From NCBI GenBank assembly GCA_000733355.1, contig JNVV01000003.1, positions 997,654-1,061,653 on the forward strand: a stretch of DNA of 64,000 nucleotides, given 5' to 3'. Position numbers and translations under genes: made by a program. The DNA is from Falciphora oryzae. Lineage: Eukaryota > Ascomycota > Sordariomycetes > Magnaporthales > Magnaporthaceae. The notes below the pieces were generated by a model that saw only the letters and a program-made list of their open reading frames with translations, was not told where the DNA came from and made no database searches. Of this stretch, positions 10,036 to 20,476 are shown one piece after another; the stretch's first letter is position 1; each line of letters starts with the position of its first letter.

Positions 10036-11730
10036 ATGCCGCATCGGGTGCGCGCCGACGGCGCGGGCCTAGAATCGATGGAAGTCGATTCCGGGCTCGC
10101 GGCCAGTCGACACGCCTCGACGGTGGATCCCCCCAACGCGCCTCCGGACGCGCGGGGGAATGCCGACACCGACAAGAGACCGGCGCGCGGCCGTCAGGAG
10201 GAAAAAAAAGACGAAATCATTGACAAGCTGAAGCCCCTTGTGATCAGTGGAAAGTTGCTGGAAGTCCTGCAACTGGTGTCGGAACTGACGAAGCTAAAAG
10301 TCGACGCGGAAACGGCTCGCAAGCGCGACGCCACCGAGGACGGACCGGTAACCAAAGCGACACTAAAGGAATTGAAAGCAGAAATACTTACAAAGGTTAA
10401 AAATGCACTAATTGATACCAGAAAGTCCTATGCCTCTGCCCTCGCCACGGACCTACCGGCCCTGACACCGGACGGAAACGCGCCGACCCGAACGCGACAA
10501 CAGTACCCGAACACGACGCATCCCCCCCCGCGATTCATACCGTCAAAAGTCGAACGCGAAATAATCGTAGCCGTAAGAAAAGCCCCGGAAGCAATCAAAG
10601 ACCGATCGCAAATCAACACCCAGCGGGCATTGAACAACCAACTCGGCACGGCGGTACGGGTAACGAGGCGGCTCCAAAGCGGAAACGTGGTAGTATGCTT
10701 CTACGCAAACGCAAGCGAATACAAAAAAAGGGACGAGTAGGTAAAAAAGGTGTTTGGAAACCAGGCAACGATCCGGGAACGGACATACGACGTAATAATC
10801 AAAGGAGTAAAACAAACAACACTGCCGAAAGACCCAAACCAACTCACTCGTAGCCTAAACGCCGAAAACCGAAACGCGGAGGTTAAATCGGTGCACGTAT
10901 AGCCAGCCCGCACCCCCCACGGATACGCCATGGTACTGGCACGAATCGGGTCCGCAGCCGCCGCGGACCAAGCTTGCGAACAAGGACTGGTAATACAGGC
11001 GGAACTATTCAAATGCGAGCCGTTTACACCAAACGCCAAAGCCACCCAGTGCTATAACTGCTACGAATGGGGGCACCGACAAAAGTTTTGCAAGAAACCG
11101 GGCCGCTGCCCGCACTGCGGAGGACCGCAACACCAAAAAGGAAAAAGTCAATGCGACGCCCACCCCCAACATAACAAAGCCACACCCAAATGCGCAAACT
11201 GCGGCGAACCGCACCCGGCGTTCAACCGGGGCTGCGAAATAGCGCAACGGGCGATCGGGAAAGCGAAAAAAGCATACCAAAACCGGCCAAAGAGATTTAT
11301 ACTGGAAAAATCAGCCCCTAAACAAACAAAAGCCACCACCACCTTCCCCATCTTCCAAACGCGCATACCCCCCGGCATCGGAGGACCACCGAGCCCCAGC
11401 AAAAGGCGCAGACAAAACTCGAACACAAACAACGACTCCCCAATCCGGTCCCCCGGCCGCCGAGGACCCGGCAGACCCCGCAAAAACTCGCAGCCACCCA
11501 GGGGCCGGACCGCCACACGACCGCCACCTACAACAAACCACGCCCCCAAAGCGAGCTCCCGGCTAGCCCAACCCCCAACTACGGCAAACGAACAAATCCA
11601 AGCAAAAGCAGCCGGAGGACAAGGACGAACACCGGCCCCGTTGGAACCGCCACCCTCATCCGAGCCGCTACCGATCAGAGATAGCACAATCCCGTTCGAC
11701 GCACAAAAACGCCTATCAAAATCCCCATAG
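10036..11730 (+). pseudogene. LINE ORF1 (gag-like, zinc knuckles), two internal stops
   Basis: One frame of 565 codons from ATG 10036 to TAG 11728-11730, interrupted by TAG at 10738-10740 and 10900-10902. The N-terminal part is charged and probably coiled. The central part has CYNCYEWGHRQKFC, CPHCGGPQHQKGKSQC and CANCGEPHPAFNRGC, three nucleic-acid-binding Cys clusters typical of LINE ORF1. A Pro/Lys-rich tail follows. Reading the first stop as a mutated Gln (CAG to TAG) keeps a sensible sequence. The ORF2 frame is already open before the ORF1 stop, so the two frames overlap slightly. Confidence 0.85.
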
Positions 11731-11753
11731 TAATAACAATCCTATACTGGAAT

Positions 11754-14700
11754 ATGGGAAAAGGAAACGGAAAAGGAAATATACCGCTTTTCAACAAAAA
11801 GGAATACGACATAATAGCTATACAAAAACCGGAGCTGGACCGGCACGGAAACCCGAAAAAACCGGCCGGATGCAATTACGAGCTAGTATATTACCAAACA
11901 GACACAAAATCGAACGCAGCACTATACGTCCACCAACGACTAAACCCGGCAACGTGGAAAAGCCGGAGCGGACACGACTGGGCAGCAATCACATTACAAA
12001 CCCCAATAGGGAACATCGACATCTACTCAATATATTCGCCAAACCCCCGGGCACCAAAAGAATGGCATACCCCCTTAACCGAAATCGAAACAACACCGCC
12101 TCGGAACCACGCCGTACTAGTAGGGGATTTCAACATGCACCACCCAATGTGGGACATGCACAATCGGGAAAACGCCAGGTCCAAGCTACTACTCGCGCTA
12201 GCGCACCGGTGGCGGCTCGAACTAGCAACGCCTTACGGGGAAATAACAAAAGAAAGGTTCGGCGAACGAGAAAGCACCATCGACCACGCGTAGGTATCCG
12301 ATACTTTAGCTGTCAAATACGAGGGCAAGGACGACGAAATAAGGGGGTCGGACCACCACCCTCAAGTGATCTCAATCGATTGCGAAACGGAGCCGCTCCG
12401 CAAAAGGAAGGCAAAAAGATGGGTGTGGAAAAAGGTTAATACCGACCTTAAAAACGACAAAAAAAAGGCGCTGCAACTGGCCAAACAATACATCGAAATC
12501 GAAGACATGGAAACGCCAAACGATATAAACAACCAGGTGGACACACTAATAGACCAACTAACCCAGATCGCTAACGAGCTGGCACCGAAACGAAAAACCA
12601 CAACAAATTTCAAGCCAGCACCGTACTGGAACTCGACGCTTACGAAACTAGCCAAGGAAACGAGGCGGTGCCGACGCGCACACACACGGCTAAAAACACA
12701 AAAAAGCTACGAGGAACTAAAAGCAGCCGACAAAGCCTTTATTAGGGAAAAAAGGAAGGCCTCCAACGCACACTGGAGGGAGTTCATTAGGGAGGCGTCA
12801 AAAAAACAGGATCTAGAGCCTGTTTTCTGGAACATCGAACGATAGGCGAGACTACGGAGCCACAGGAGACGGGACCCAACCAGGTTACCGGACCTGAACC
12901 GGCCTAAAGAAGGAAACCAAAGGCCAGCGAACTCCCACGCTGACAAGGCCACAGTTCTGGCAGCCAAATTCTACCCCAACCCGGAAGCGGACCTGACAGA
13001 CGTCGGGGACACCACGTTCGAAAATCACACCTTCACCAACCCATTCCCAATCAATCACCGAATGGACCCCAAAGGAAACGAAATACTAGCGGCCCTGAAA
13101 AGAACCCGGAATTGGAAAGCCCCGGGAGCGGACAACCTACCGAACGGACTATTAAAAGCGTGCGGGGAACCATGCTGGGAAGCTATATCCAAAATAGCCA
13201 ACGCCAGCTTCGAACTCAAGTACTTCCCGAAGCGCTTCCGAAACGCACTGACGGTGGTGCTCCCCAAGCCGGGGAAAAACACGGAAGATAGAAAAACAGC
13301 AGGGGGGTGGCGACCGATCGCACTCCTTTCGTCCATATCCAAAGTTATGGAAGCGATCGTGGGAACACGGATCGCAACCGAGGCGGAAAAAAGAGGACTG
13401 TTGCCGGAAGGGCAAATAGGCAACAGAAGGAAACGCAGCACCGAACTCGCCATTAAACAAATGACAGACACCGTAATAACGGCGTAAAACCACGGCGCTA
13501 CAGCTTCGCTGCTGCAGCTCGACCTATCAGAAGCATTCGACAACGTCAACCACACCAGACTTCTCGATACCCTACGAAAACAAAGATTCCCGCCAAAAAC
13601 AATCAGGTGGATTAAAAGCTAGCTGACAGGCAGGACGGCCCGGCTCCGGTTCGATGGAGATACGTCTACGCCCATACAAATAACAGCAGGAGTACCACAA
13701 AGCTCACCACTTTCACCCATACTGTTTATCCTATACATCGCGTCGCTTTACGACAAATTAGAAAAAATACCAGGGATAACGGTGGTCGGCTTCGCCGACG
13801 ACACCAACCCCATAGCAGTAGGGGGAACCACAACGGAAACAGCCCGGCTGCTGGAACGGGCTTAGGACACGTGCCAAACATGGGCAAAAAAGACAGGAAT
13901 AACGTTCAACGCGGCCAAAACCGAGCTGCTCCATTTTACCAAAACCCTGGACCGGACCCGGGTCCGCACCGGAAACACACAGGTGCAACCAACGCCATCG
14001 GCGAGATTCCTAGGAATCTGGCTAAACCACAAGCTAAACTTTAACGCCCACACCAAGCAGGCAAGGGGCAAACAAGAAAAACAGCAGCTTGCGGTAACAA
14101 AACTCGCGGCGGCAACGTGGGGAAGCAGCCTCGCACGCGCGAGGCAGCTGTACGCGGTCGTGTGCCGCAGTGCATTGGCCTATGGAGCGGCAGCCTACCA
14201 CCTACCAACGGAACCCCGAGGTCGGCCCCGGGGCGCAGCCAAGGAGATGGCGAAAGAACAAAGAGCATGTCTTAAAGTGGTGGCTGGAGCTTACAAAGCA
14301 ACCTCGCTGGCACACCTCGAAACAGAAACCCACGTGCCGCCCTTGGACTTATACTTAAACGAAAAGGTTATAAACACGGAAAACAGATGGGAAGAAACCG
14401 GGATAACGCAACGCATCAACGAAATGACAGCGAAGGTAGCGGACCGTCTCCAAAGACTTGGCTACAAAAAACGAAAAAAAAGGCCCCACCCCCAAAGCGG
14501 ACAAGCGAAAAAAGAGTGGGCAACACGATAGGACCGGCCCGAAACAGCGCCAAAACCGAGACGAGCACCCGTCCCCTACGGAAAGGATTGGAAATCCAAA
14601 CACAAGCACGCAAAGCGCTGGAACCCTAACGTAACAATGGAATGGAAGTTAAAAATGGCCAACACGACGGCAACAGCGAGGAAAGCGAACCGGTACAGGA

Positions 14701-15158
14701 CCGCGTGCCCAGCGGACAACCCCCTATTTACGGAAAAAATGGTCAAATACCACGAAGGGATACCAAAAGCACACAGCTCGGTGGCAATCCAAATTAAAAC
14801 GGAAAAACTAGGGCTAAACTCGTTCCTATTCAGCAAGGGCGTACCCGACGCGGCGACGCCACTATGCGAATGTGGCAACGGACAAAGGGAAACAGCGTGG
14901 CACGTATTAACCCAATGCGCCCGATGGGACAGGCAGCGGGAAGGCACCGGGCTGGCGCAAGCAGACAGCCGAAAAGCGTACTTCGAGCTGTGGGAAACAG
15001 GGGGCACACCGTTCAAAGAAGTGGCACGCATGATATTTCGCACAGGAAAACTATTAGATTTCAGGGCGGCTAAAAAGGCAAAGAGAAAACGCATAAGGAG
15101 AGAAGAGGAAAAGCAACGCTACCGAGCCGAAAACGAACCGAACCAAAGAAAACCATAA
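11754..15158 (+). pseudogene. LINE ORF2 (endonuclease, reverse transcriptase), six internal stops
   Basis: A single frame of about 1,135 codons, broken by TAG 12291, TAG 12843, TAA 13485, TAG 13620, TAG 13863 and TAG 14529, with no frameshift. The APE endonuclease shows ILYWNMGKGN, GDFNMHHPMWD and GSDHHP. The RT shows GWRPIALLSSISK, LDLSEAFDNVNH, GVPQSSPLSPILF and the catalytic FADDT at about 13795. The C-terminus has CECGNGQRETAWHVLTQC. The stop at 13863 interrupts ERA-DTCQTW where Gln fits well, so CAG to TAG is likely. An intact product would nick the target and prime reverse transcription; this copy cannot make it. Confidence 0.9.
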
Positions 15159-15321
15159 AAAAGCAAACGAAAGCACCATACCCGAAAAGCGAAAAGGAAA
15201 AAAAAACCACGCAGACACCGGCGCCACGCAACCGAGTCGCTACAGGGGGAGAACCAAGGAAACTACTAAGGGGGGTTGGCAGGAGGACGACGACGGAGGC
15301 CATCATCGTTCATATCCCGCT

Positions 15322-16683
15322 TCATTTCATTAAAAACGTCCTCCCGGCATTCCGACAGTATTTTGTCGAAAACGTCCTCGGTAACGTTTTGCCGAAGGGA
15401 AACCTAAAAGATACCGTAGAGTTAGCGGACTGGAAGCGGACAGCAAAAACGAAAAAACAAACACCCACCCGTATCTTAGCCCGCTCAAAAGCCAGCTTTT
15501 CCATCCAAATACGATTCTCCGTACTCCACTCAACAACGATCCTCTCGGCCCAGCCCGACATGGCCTGGCCCGGGGGCACCATGTTACCGGAAGGGGAGCG
15601 GACCAGACCCGAACCACCAAAGGCAGCCACAGCAGCGAAGGCATTCCCAAAACTGGCAGGGAACGAGCGGCCAAACCCGGCGCCGGAAGGAATACCGGAC
15701 CGCTTAAAAATGTCCTTCGAAACACGGCAATACCCGGCGATCGCATGCTCCAAACCGGTATAGCGAGCCTGGAAAGAAAAGAAATGTCAGGACAGGACAA
15801 ATAGCGGCCCGGAACAAAGGCGGTACACACCTTGGCAGCAGCATGGACATCCGCAAACGCAGCATCGCGGTCCGCACTAGTTTTAGGCAGGGACTGCATA
15901 TAGCGATGGTGGGCACGAAAAACAGCGGCAACCTGGTCCTCGGAACCAATGGGAGGCTACCGCGACAGGAACGAAACGTTAGCGACGAAATCGCGAGCGG
16001 ATACCAAAAGGGAGCGACCAACCTAAACGCAGGCACCACGCAACTGAGTGCAGCCCACACAGGTGAGGCCCTTGGTAACTGGAATCACCATGTCAGCAAA
16101 ACCGGAAACGGAGCGGAAAAAAGCAGGATAAGGAGCGCTACACACAAGCCTTATAGTAGCACCAGCGCACAACACCGGCACCGTCGATGCCGTTAGCGAA
16201 ACGCTAAAAACAGCCAACGCACATTTTACACGAGGGACTGGGAAATTAAAGAAGCGGAACAGGAAGGACAGCGGGGCGGCAAACATACACCATATCGTCG
16301 TAGGAAACGCAGTTATCGGGGACCTCAACCGCCGGCAAATACTCCGATTAACTGTACAGGCGGTAAGGCTGGGAGGAAAAAAGGAAGTTAGCAACAAAAT
16401 AGGGAAAGGAACGGAGCAGAGCCGCACCCACAGCTTTGACACGAGGGTCCTGGACGCCGTCGCCCGAGCCGCCGTCGCTCGAGCCGCTGCCGTCGTTCTC
16501 GTCCGCAAACGGAAGGCGACTGCGAGAACGACTGCCACCGCCACCACCACCACCACCACTGCCACTAGCTGCAGCGGCGGGAGCGGCGCGGCCACCGCCC
16601 GTGGCTCCGCTGCCGGGATTGCCACCGCGACCGCCACCACCACCACCGTAAGGAAACTTGGGAGCTTTATCCTTGGGAGCCAT
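15322..16683 (-). pseudogene. Antisense Gly-rich/Cys-rich decayed reading frame
   Basis: On the strand opposite the LINE ORFs, ATG at 16683 opens a frame with a Lys start (MAPKDKAPKFPYGGGGGG...) and a Gly/Ser/Ala-rich region (about residues 12-80). The same frame continues past TAA at 16348, TAA at about 16246 and TAG codons at about 16204 and 16138 into a Cys-rich stretch with CKMCVGC, WCYYKAC and a CGLHSVAWC-type cluster. Most of these stops could come from CAG or CAA. After about 16000 the frame breaks, and open pieces in other frames follow down to 15322. I do not recognise the family; the Cys pairs suggest a zinc-binding module. It may be chance antisense coding, a cargo gene, or a second element. 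Confidence 0.35.
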
Positions 16684-17120
16684 ACTGCAAAAGAACAGGA
16701 AACGGAAGGGAAACGAGGCGCGAGCGAGCAGGAACCTAAATGCAGGCAGGAAAAAAGGAAGCGCGGGCAAAAGGGCAGGACCGGAAACGGTGGTAAAAAA
16801 AAAGCGAGAGGGAGAGAGGAAGGAAGGAAAAAGGGCCTTTTGTAGCTGGGAAAAGGAAGGCCGGTGGAGACCCGGATCCGGAGGGAAACAAAGGGAAGTC
16901 ACCACCAGAAACCACAACGCACGACAACGCAGCAACAAGAAAGAGTCACCCAAACGACGCGATCCAAAAAGAGGGAGGCAACCAACAGAAAGATCAGATG
17001 CAAGCCACAGAGGCGGACCCGAACCGCACGCGGAGCAACGGCCCCGGAAGCGGGCACCCACCAAAAGCTGAATCACCCAAAGTCACGAAGCAAAACGCCA
17101 GACCCGGAGGGCCCGCCCGC

Positions 17121-17366
17121 GGCTGGGACCCGGAGCAGAGCCGGGCCAACTCACGCGAAGAAGCCACATCAGGGCGCCACAACACGAGTACCAACACAAA
17201 CATTCCGCCACGAGGGCGAGACCCGACACCAAAGCGCTGCCCCGGTTGGGACCCGGAACGGAGCCGGGCCAACTCACGCGGAAAAGCCACACCAGGACGC
17301 CACAACACGAGTACCAACACAGCCGTTTCGCCACAAGGGCGAGACCCGGCACCGAGACGCTGCCCC
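17121..17366 (+). repeat. 123-bp tandem repeat, two copies
   Basis: Copies at 17121-17243 and 17244-17366 begin GGCTGGGACCCGGAGC and GGTTGGGACCCGGAAC and are about 90% identical by eye. Most differences are transitions. The repeat lies about 440 bp upstream of the antisense ATG (16683) and inside the putative LINE 3' part. Tandem repeats are common in promoter/UTR regions of retroelements, but no role can be shown. Confidence 0.9.
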
Positions 17367-17648
17367 GGCGCAACACACCCTCATTCCCTTACGTACTTTC
17401 CTTTTGTTCCACTGATCACAAGGACGCTTCCACGACGGAACCCTTACGAGCAGTCGCATAAAAACAAGCAGACGGTACCACTGTTCAACACAGCAGGACC
17501 GTATACGAAAAGCAGACATGGTTTTTACTCCCAGGCTCCGGAGCGGGGGCGACACGCACCCGAGGACGAGTTCAAGGGTTTTTACATGTAAATACTACAT
17601 AGTAGAGGCACCGAGGTCTTATATAGACATAACGGTAGTATGAATATA

Positions 17649-17664
17649 TATATAATATGGAGTT
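17649..17664 (+). repeat. 16-bp direct repeat, right copy (putative LINE target duplication)
   Basis: Exact copy of 9913-9928. The sequence just before it has no poly(A) tail, so if it marks the LINE 3' end, the element ends in ordinary sequence. Confidence 0.55.
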
Positions 17665-17754
17665 TAAAAAGGACTTTTTAAAAGTAAAACCGTATACTTT
17701 AACCTATTTTTTTCTATTTAATTAAAAAATATTTTATATTTTACTAACAAACTT

Positions 17755-17964
17755 TGTAAGGGTCCTACAACGTTGGCGCGCTTGTAGGGACTTGGTTGTA
17801 TTGACGAACTACGAGGGGTAAAGGGGAGGGTGGCCTGCTCCGCAGGGCCACGCGCGGAATCCGCTATATACAGCTCGGGGGCCCGAGCGTTGTGGCGCGG
17901 ACCCAAAGGCGCAGGCCTCGGGCACGAGCCCGTGGCTGAGCCAATGGGATCCAGCCCTCTAACA
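17755..17964. mobile_element. Solo LTR, 210 bp, with 5-bp target duplication
   Basis: The block begins TGTAAGGGTCC and ends CCCTCTAACA, an imperfect terminal inversion with TG...CA ends. Perfect AACTT duplications flank it (17750-17754 and 17965-17969). It is a GC-rich island in AT-rich surroundings and holds a TATATA box at about 17865. It differs from the LTR at 7397, so another family is involved. It sits in the right half of the TIR element, outside the putative LINE. Confidence 0.8.
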
Positions 17965-18226
17965 AACTTTTTATATAGGAAAAACTTTTAACTTTTTTAT
18001 TTAAATGAAAAAAGTAGTTATAAATATACGGTTTTACGTAACGGAAAGCCCTTTTAAAACTTTATATTAATGTAAATACCCGGGTTTCATTCAATCCAAA
18101 TTTAAAGATTTATTTTACTTTATATTTTCGTAAAATTAGTATGTATTTTGCACCTTCAACTTTGAGCCGGAATCCCTAGCCCTATAAGGCTTTTAAAAAA
18201 TACAAACTTGCCTTGTTACAAAGCCT

Positions 18227-18377
18227 TTAAAAAACGCTTTCGATTGGTTTTGGGTTTGCATTTGTGCGATTTTATTTCGATTTGCTATTGCGGATTGAAA
18301 ACGGTACGTTTTGGCGATTTAGTATGGGAATCGGGGTGGCCGGAAGTGGGGGGTGGCGCAAAGCAGGGGTCTTGACT
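18227..18377 (-). repeat. Right terminal inverted repeat, conserved part
   Basis: Reverse complement of the left arm. It ends ...GGGGTCTTGACT followed by TA. Differences from the left arm include one extra C in the C-run and a CpA/TpA-type difference, as expected if the arms mutated independently. Confidence 0.85.
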
Positions 18378-18379
18378 TA

Positions 18380-19235
18380 TGCCATGCCATTTTTCGACCT
18401 GTAATTGGCTTATGTTCCTCTTCGATTCGAGATTTGGTCTTGTCGTATTGGAATTTCATCCCTTGCTTATATTAGACCAGGCCTCTTCCTTTTATCACTA
18501 CTATCATGAGCCTTTAACCTTGAAGCATTTTTCCCCCGAGGTTGTGGTGGATGTTGTTTTGACCAAAAATCCAACCTGATACCGTCATCACATGCCACAT
18601 TGGCGGCTTGTAAACCGTTTTATTTCCGTTATGAATGTTCCAGCCTTTGATCGGCCTCACTTAAGAAAAAAGATTCTGCAAAGACATTGCCAAACTGACA
18701 GCATGGGCGTGAATGTGTGATTCAGGGTATCACGCCTCGCGAGTCGCGGGTTGAATGGCAACAAGCTCGCATCAGACACCCTCATTTTGACCCCGCGTCG
18801 CCAACGGCCATGAACCCAACACGCCATTGCAACCCACCCCATGCGTGCAACCCAAGCAGGAAGGTCGATAGATATTGTCTCACGTGTCCACGCCCGCGTT
18901 CTTCCGTGGACTGTCGTACGGCAGTTGTTACGACTGGATTGCAGCTGGCTGAAGAGTTGCTCCATTTGTTGGGCGACCAGCTCTTCCACGCAGGAAATCT
19001 AGAGTATTGGCCGGCGACCTGCTAGGGCTGCGAGGTGCTATCCCCGGGTTTCCTTACGATTCCGGCACATCTCTCCTGCCATGATCTGTGTCTGTTTTCC
19101 GCCCGGGAGCTGTCCCCTTTCTGGTTGGGGTTGCAGCACTACAAAGAGGGGGGACCCATGCCAAGAGAGGGCTAAGGGGCTCGTGTCGTATCGCGATGAG
19201 GGGTCCAGGGTCAGTTGGACGACTCGGAGGCTCGG
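18380..19235. other. Intergenic, upstream of the GH18 gene
   Basis: No domain-bearing frame is visible. The minus-strand frame 18657-18989 has no recognisable features and is not supported. Confidence 0.5.
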
Positions 19236-19242
19236 TATATAA
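19236..19242 (+). promoter_or_regulatory. TATA box of the GH18 gene
   Basis: TATATAA lies 110 bp before the ATG at 19352, in an otherwise GC-rich region. Confidence 0.5.
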
Positions 19243-19351
19243 CCCCATCGGGATCAGGCTCCCGAGAACAGAGAGGTATGTCCCTCTCTCCTCGGCGTAG
19301 GGCCCCCTAGGACGTCCACAGACGGCGAGCGTCAACTACCCCTGCGAGGAC

Positions 19352-20476
19352 ATGAAGCCGACATTCATCCCCTGGCTGGCCTCGCTGCTGGCGATAACAT
19401 CGCTGGCCCGACCCCTGGACGATGCGGTAGACACCCTCCCCGTGCAGGCGCCGTCGGCCAACCTGCCGCGGCTGGCCATCTACTACCAGACGACGCACGA
19501 CGCCGCCACGGGCCGGCCGATCTCGATGCTGCCCCTGATCACGGAGAAGCACATCGCGCTGACGCACCTGATCGTCTGCACCCTGCACGTGCGCGGCAAC
19601 CGGGACATCTACCTCAACGACTTCCCGCCCGACCACCCGCGCTTCGCTACCGTCTGGGCCGAGGCCGCGATCCTGCGCGCGTCGGGCATCCGCGTGGTCG
19701 CCATGGTCGGCGGCGCAGCCGAGGGCTCGTTCGACGCCGACACGCTCGACGCGCCCGACGGTAGCGCGCTGTTCGAGCGCGCCTACGGTCAGCTGCGCGA
19801 TGCCCTGAGGCGCTTCTCGCTGCAGGGGCTCGACATCGACGTGGAGCAGCCCATGTCGCAGCGCGGCATAACGCGGCTCGTGCACCGCCTGCGCGCAGAC
19901 TTTGGGCTCGACTTCACCATCACGCTGGCGCCCGTGGGGACCGCGCTGACTGGCCGCGCGTGGCCGAACCTGAGCGGGTTCAGCTATAAGGAGCTGGACG
20001 CGGCCGAGGGGAAGGAAATCGAGTTCTACAACGCGCAGTTCTACAACGGCTTCGGCGACATGGCCAACACGGACGTGTTCGACTCGGTCGTCGCGGCGGG
20101 CTACGACCCGCGCCGCATCGTGGCGGGCCAGGTCACGACGCCCGCCAACGGCGCGCAGTGGACGCCGTTCGACCAGCTGGCGCAGACCATGGGCGAGCTG
20201 CGGCGCAAGTACGGCGAGATCGGCGGCATCATGGGCTGGGAGTACTTCAACGGCAAGCCGGGGGGCGAGGCGAAGCCCTGGGAGTGGGCGCAGCAGATCA
20301 CGGCGATCCTGCGGCCTGACAAGCCGGTGCAGCTCAAGGTGACGAGGGATGGCGCCGCGCGGTTGGAGGCTGCATGGGCAACCAGCGTGGCTGGCCGAGA
20401 CGGTGGAAACGCTTCTCTCACCGGGGCAGACGACCCGAAGCCGGATGTTGACTACTGGTCTATGGTGTCGGAGTGA
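19352..20476 (+). CDS. Secreted GH18 chitinase-like protein
   Basis: A single exon of 374 residues begins with a signal peptide (MKPTFIPWLASLLAITSLA). The GH18 barrel follows: LAIYYQTTHD at strand 1, VVAMVGGAAEG (the SxGG-like block), and the catalytic block QGLDIDVEQ with the proton-donor Glu near residue 165. In most GH18 enzymes this block is DGxDxDxE; here the first Asp is Gln while the two later Asp and the Glu remain. QFYNGFGD and GIMGWEYFNG match later barrel strands. The predicted role is extracellular cleavage of beta-1,4-GlcNAc linkages in chitin or N-glycans. The Gln could lower activity. A TATA box lies 110 bp upstream. Confidence 0.88.
   Translation: MKPTFIPWLASLLAITSLARPLDDAVDTLPVQAPSANLPRLAIYYQTTHDAATGRPISMLPLITEKHIALTHLIVCTLHVRGNRDIYLNDFPPDHPRFATVWAEAAILRASGIRVVAMVGGAAEGSFDADTLDAPDGSALFERAYGQLRDALRRFSLQGLDIDVEQPMSQRGITRLVHRLRADFGLDFTITLAPVGTALTGRAWPNLSGFSYKELDAAEGKEIEFYNAQFYNGFGDMANTDVFDSVVAAGYDPRRIVAGQVTTPANGAQWTPFDQLAQTMGELRRKYGEIGGIMGWEYFNGKPGGEAKPWEWAQQITAILRPDKPVQLKVTRDGAARLEAAWATSVAGRDGGNASLTGADDPKPDVDYWSMVSE

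Larger units (their letters stand above)
9929..17648 (+). mobile_element. Tad-like non-LTR retrotransposon (LINE), RIP-like decay
   Basis: The unit carries ORF1 with three zinc-knuckle-like Cys clusters and ORF2 with an APE-type endonuclease, a reverse transcriptase (FADD box) and a C-terminal CCHC-like motif, which is the fungal Tad1-type layout. Boundaries are set by the 16-bp direct repeat and are less certain than the ORFs. Both ORFs keep one frame throughout and are broken only by TAG/TAA codons. No RNase H block is recognised between the RT and the C-terminal Cys motif. The 2.5 kb after ORF2 are unusually long for a 3' UTR and hold an antisense frame and a tandem repeat, so a second element may be present in that part. 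Confidence 0.7.
17590..18160. other. AT-rich interior of the TIR element
   Basis: Apart from the solo LTR, this stretch is strongly AT-rich with runs of T and A and no coding frame. Together with 9760-9912 it forms the remaining interior of the TIR element. Low GC fits RIP-type decay of an old repeat. Confidence 0.6.
9610..18377. mobile_element. Fot/pogo-like TIR element, interrupted by nested insertions
   Basis: The two ends are inverted copies: 9610-9760 matches the reverse complement of 18227-18377 with only a few substitutions and two single-base indels over 151 bp. A second matching block (9831-9890 against about 18100-18160) extends the arms to about 280 bp. Both ends start AGTCAAGACCCCT and are bordered by TA (9608-9609 and 18378-18379), the target of Tc1/mariner elements. 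Fungal Fot/pogo elements are known to start similarly. No pogo transposase is seen. Removing the LINE and solo LTR with their duplications leaves about 0.8 kb, so the shell looks like a non-autonomous, MITE-like element with long arms. Confidence 0.75.

Noticed and set aside
16864..17415. 183-codon plus-strand frame over the tandem repeat
   Set aside because: The apparent protein repeats merely mirror the 123-bp DNA repeat; no start context or family signal.
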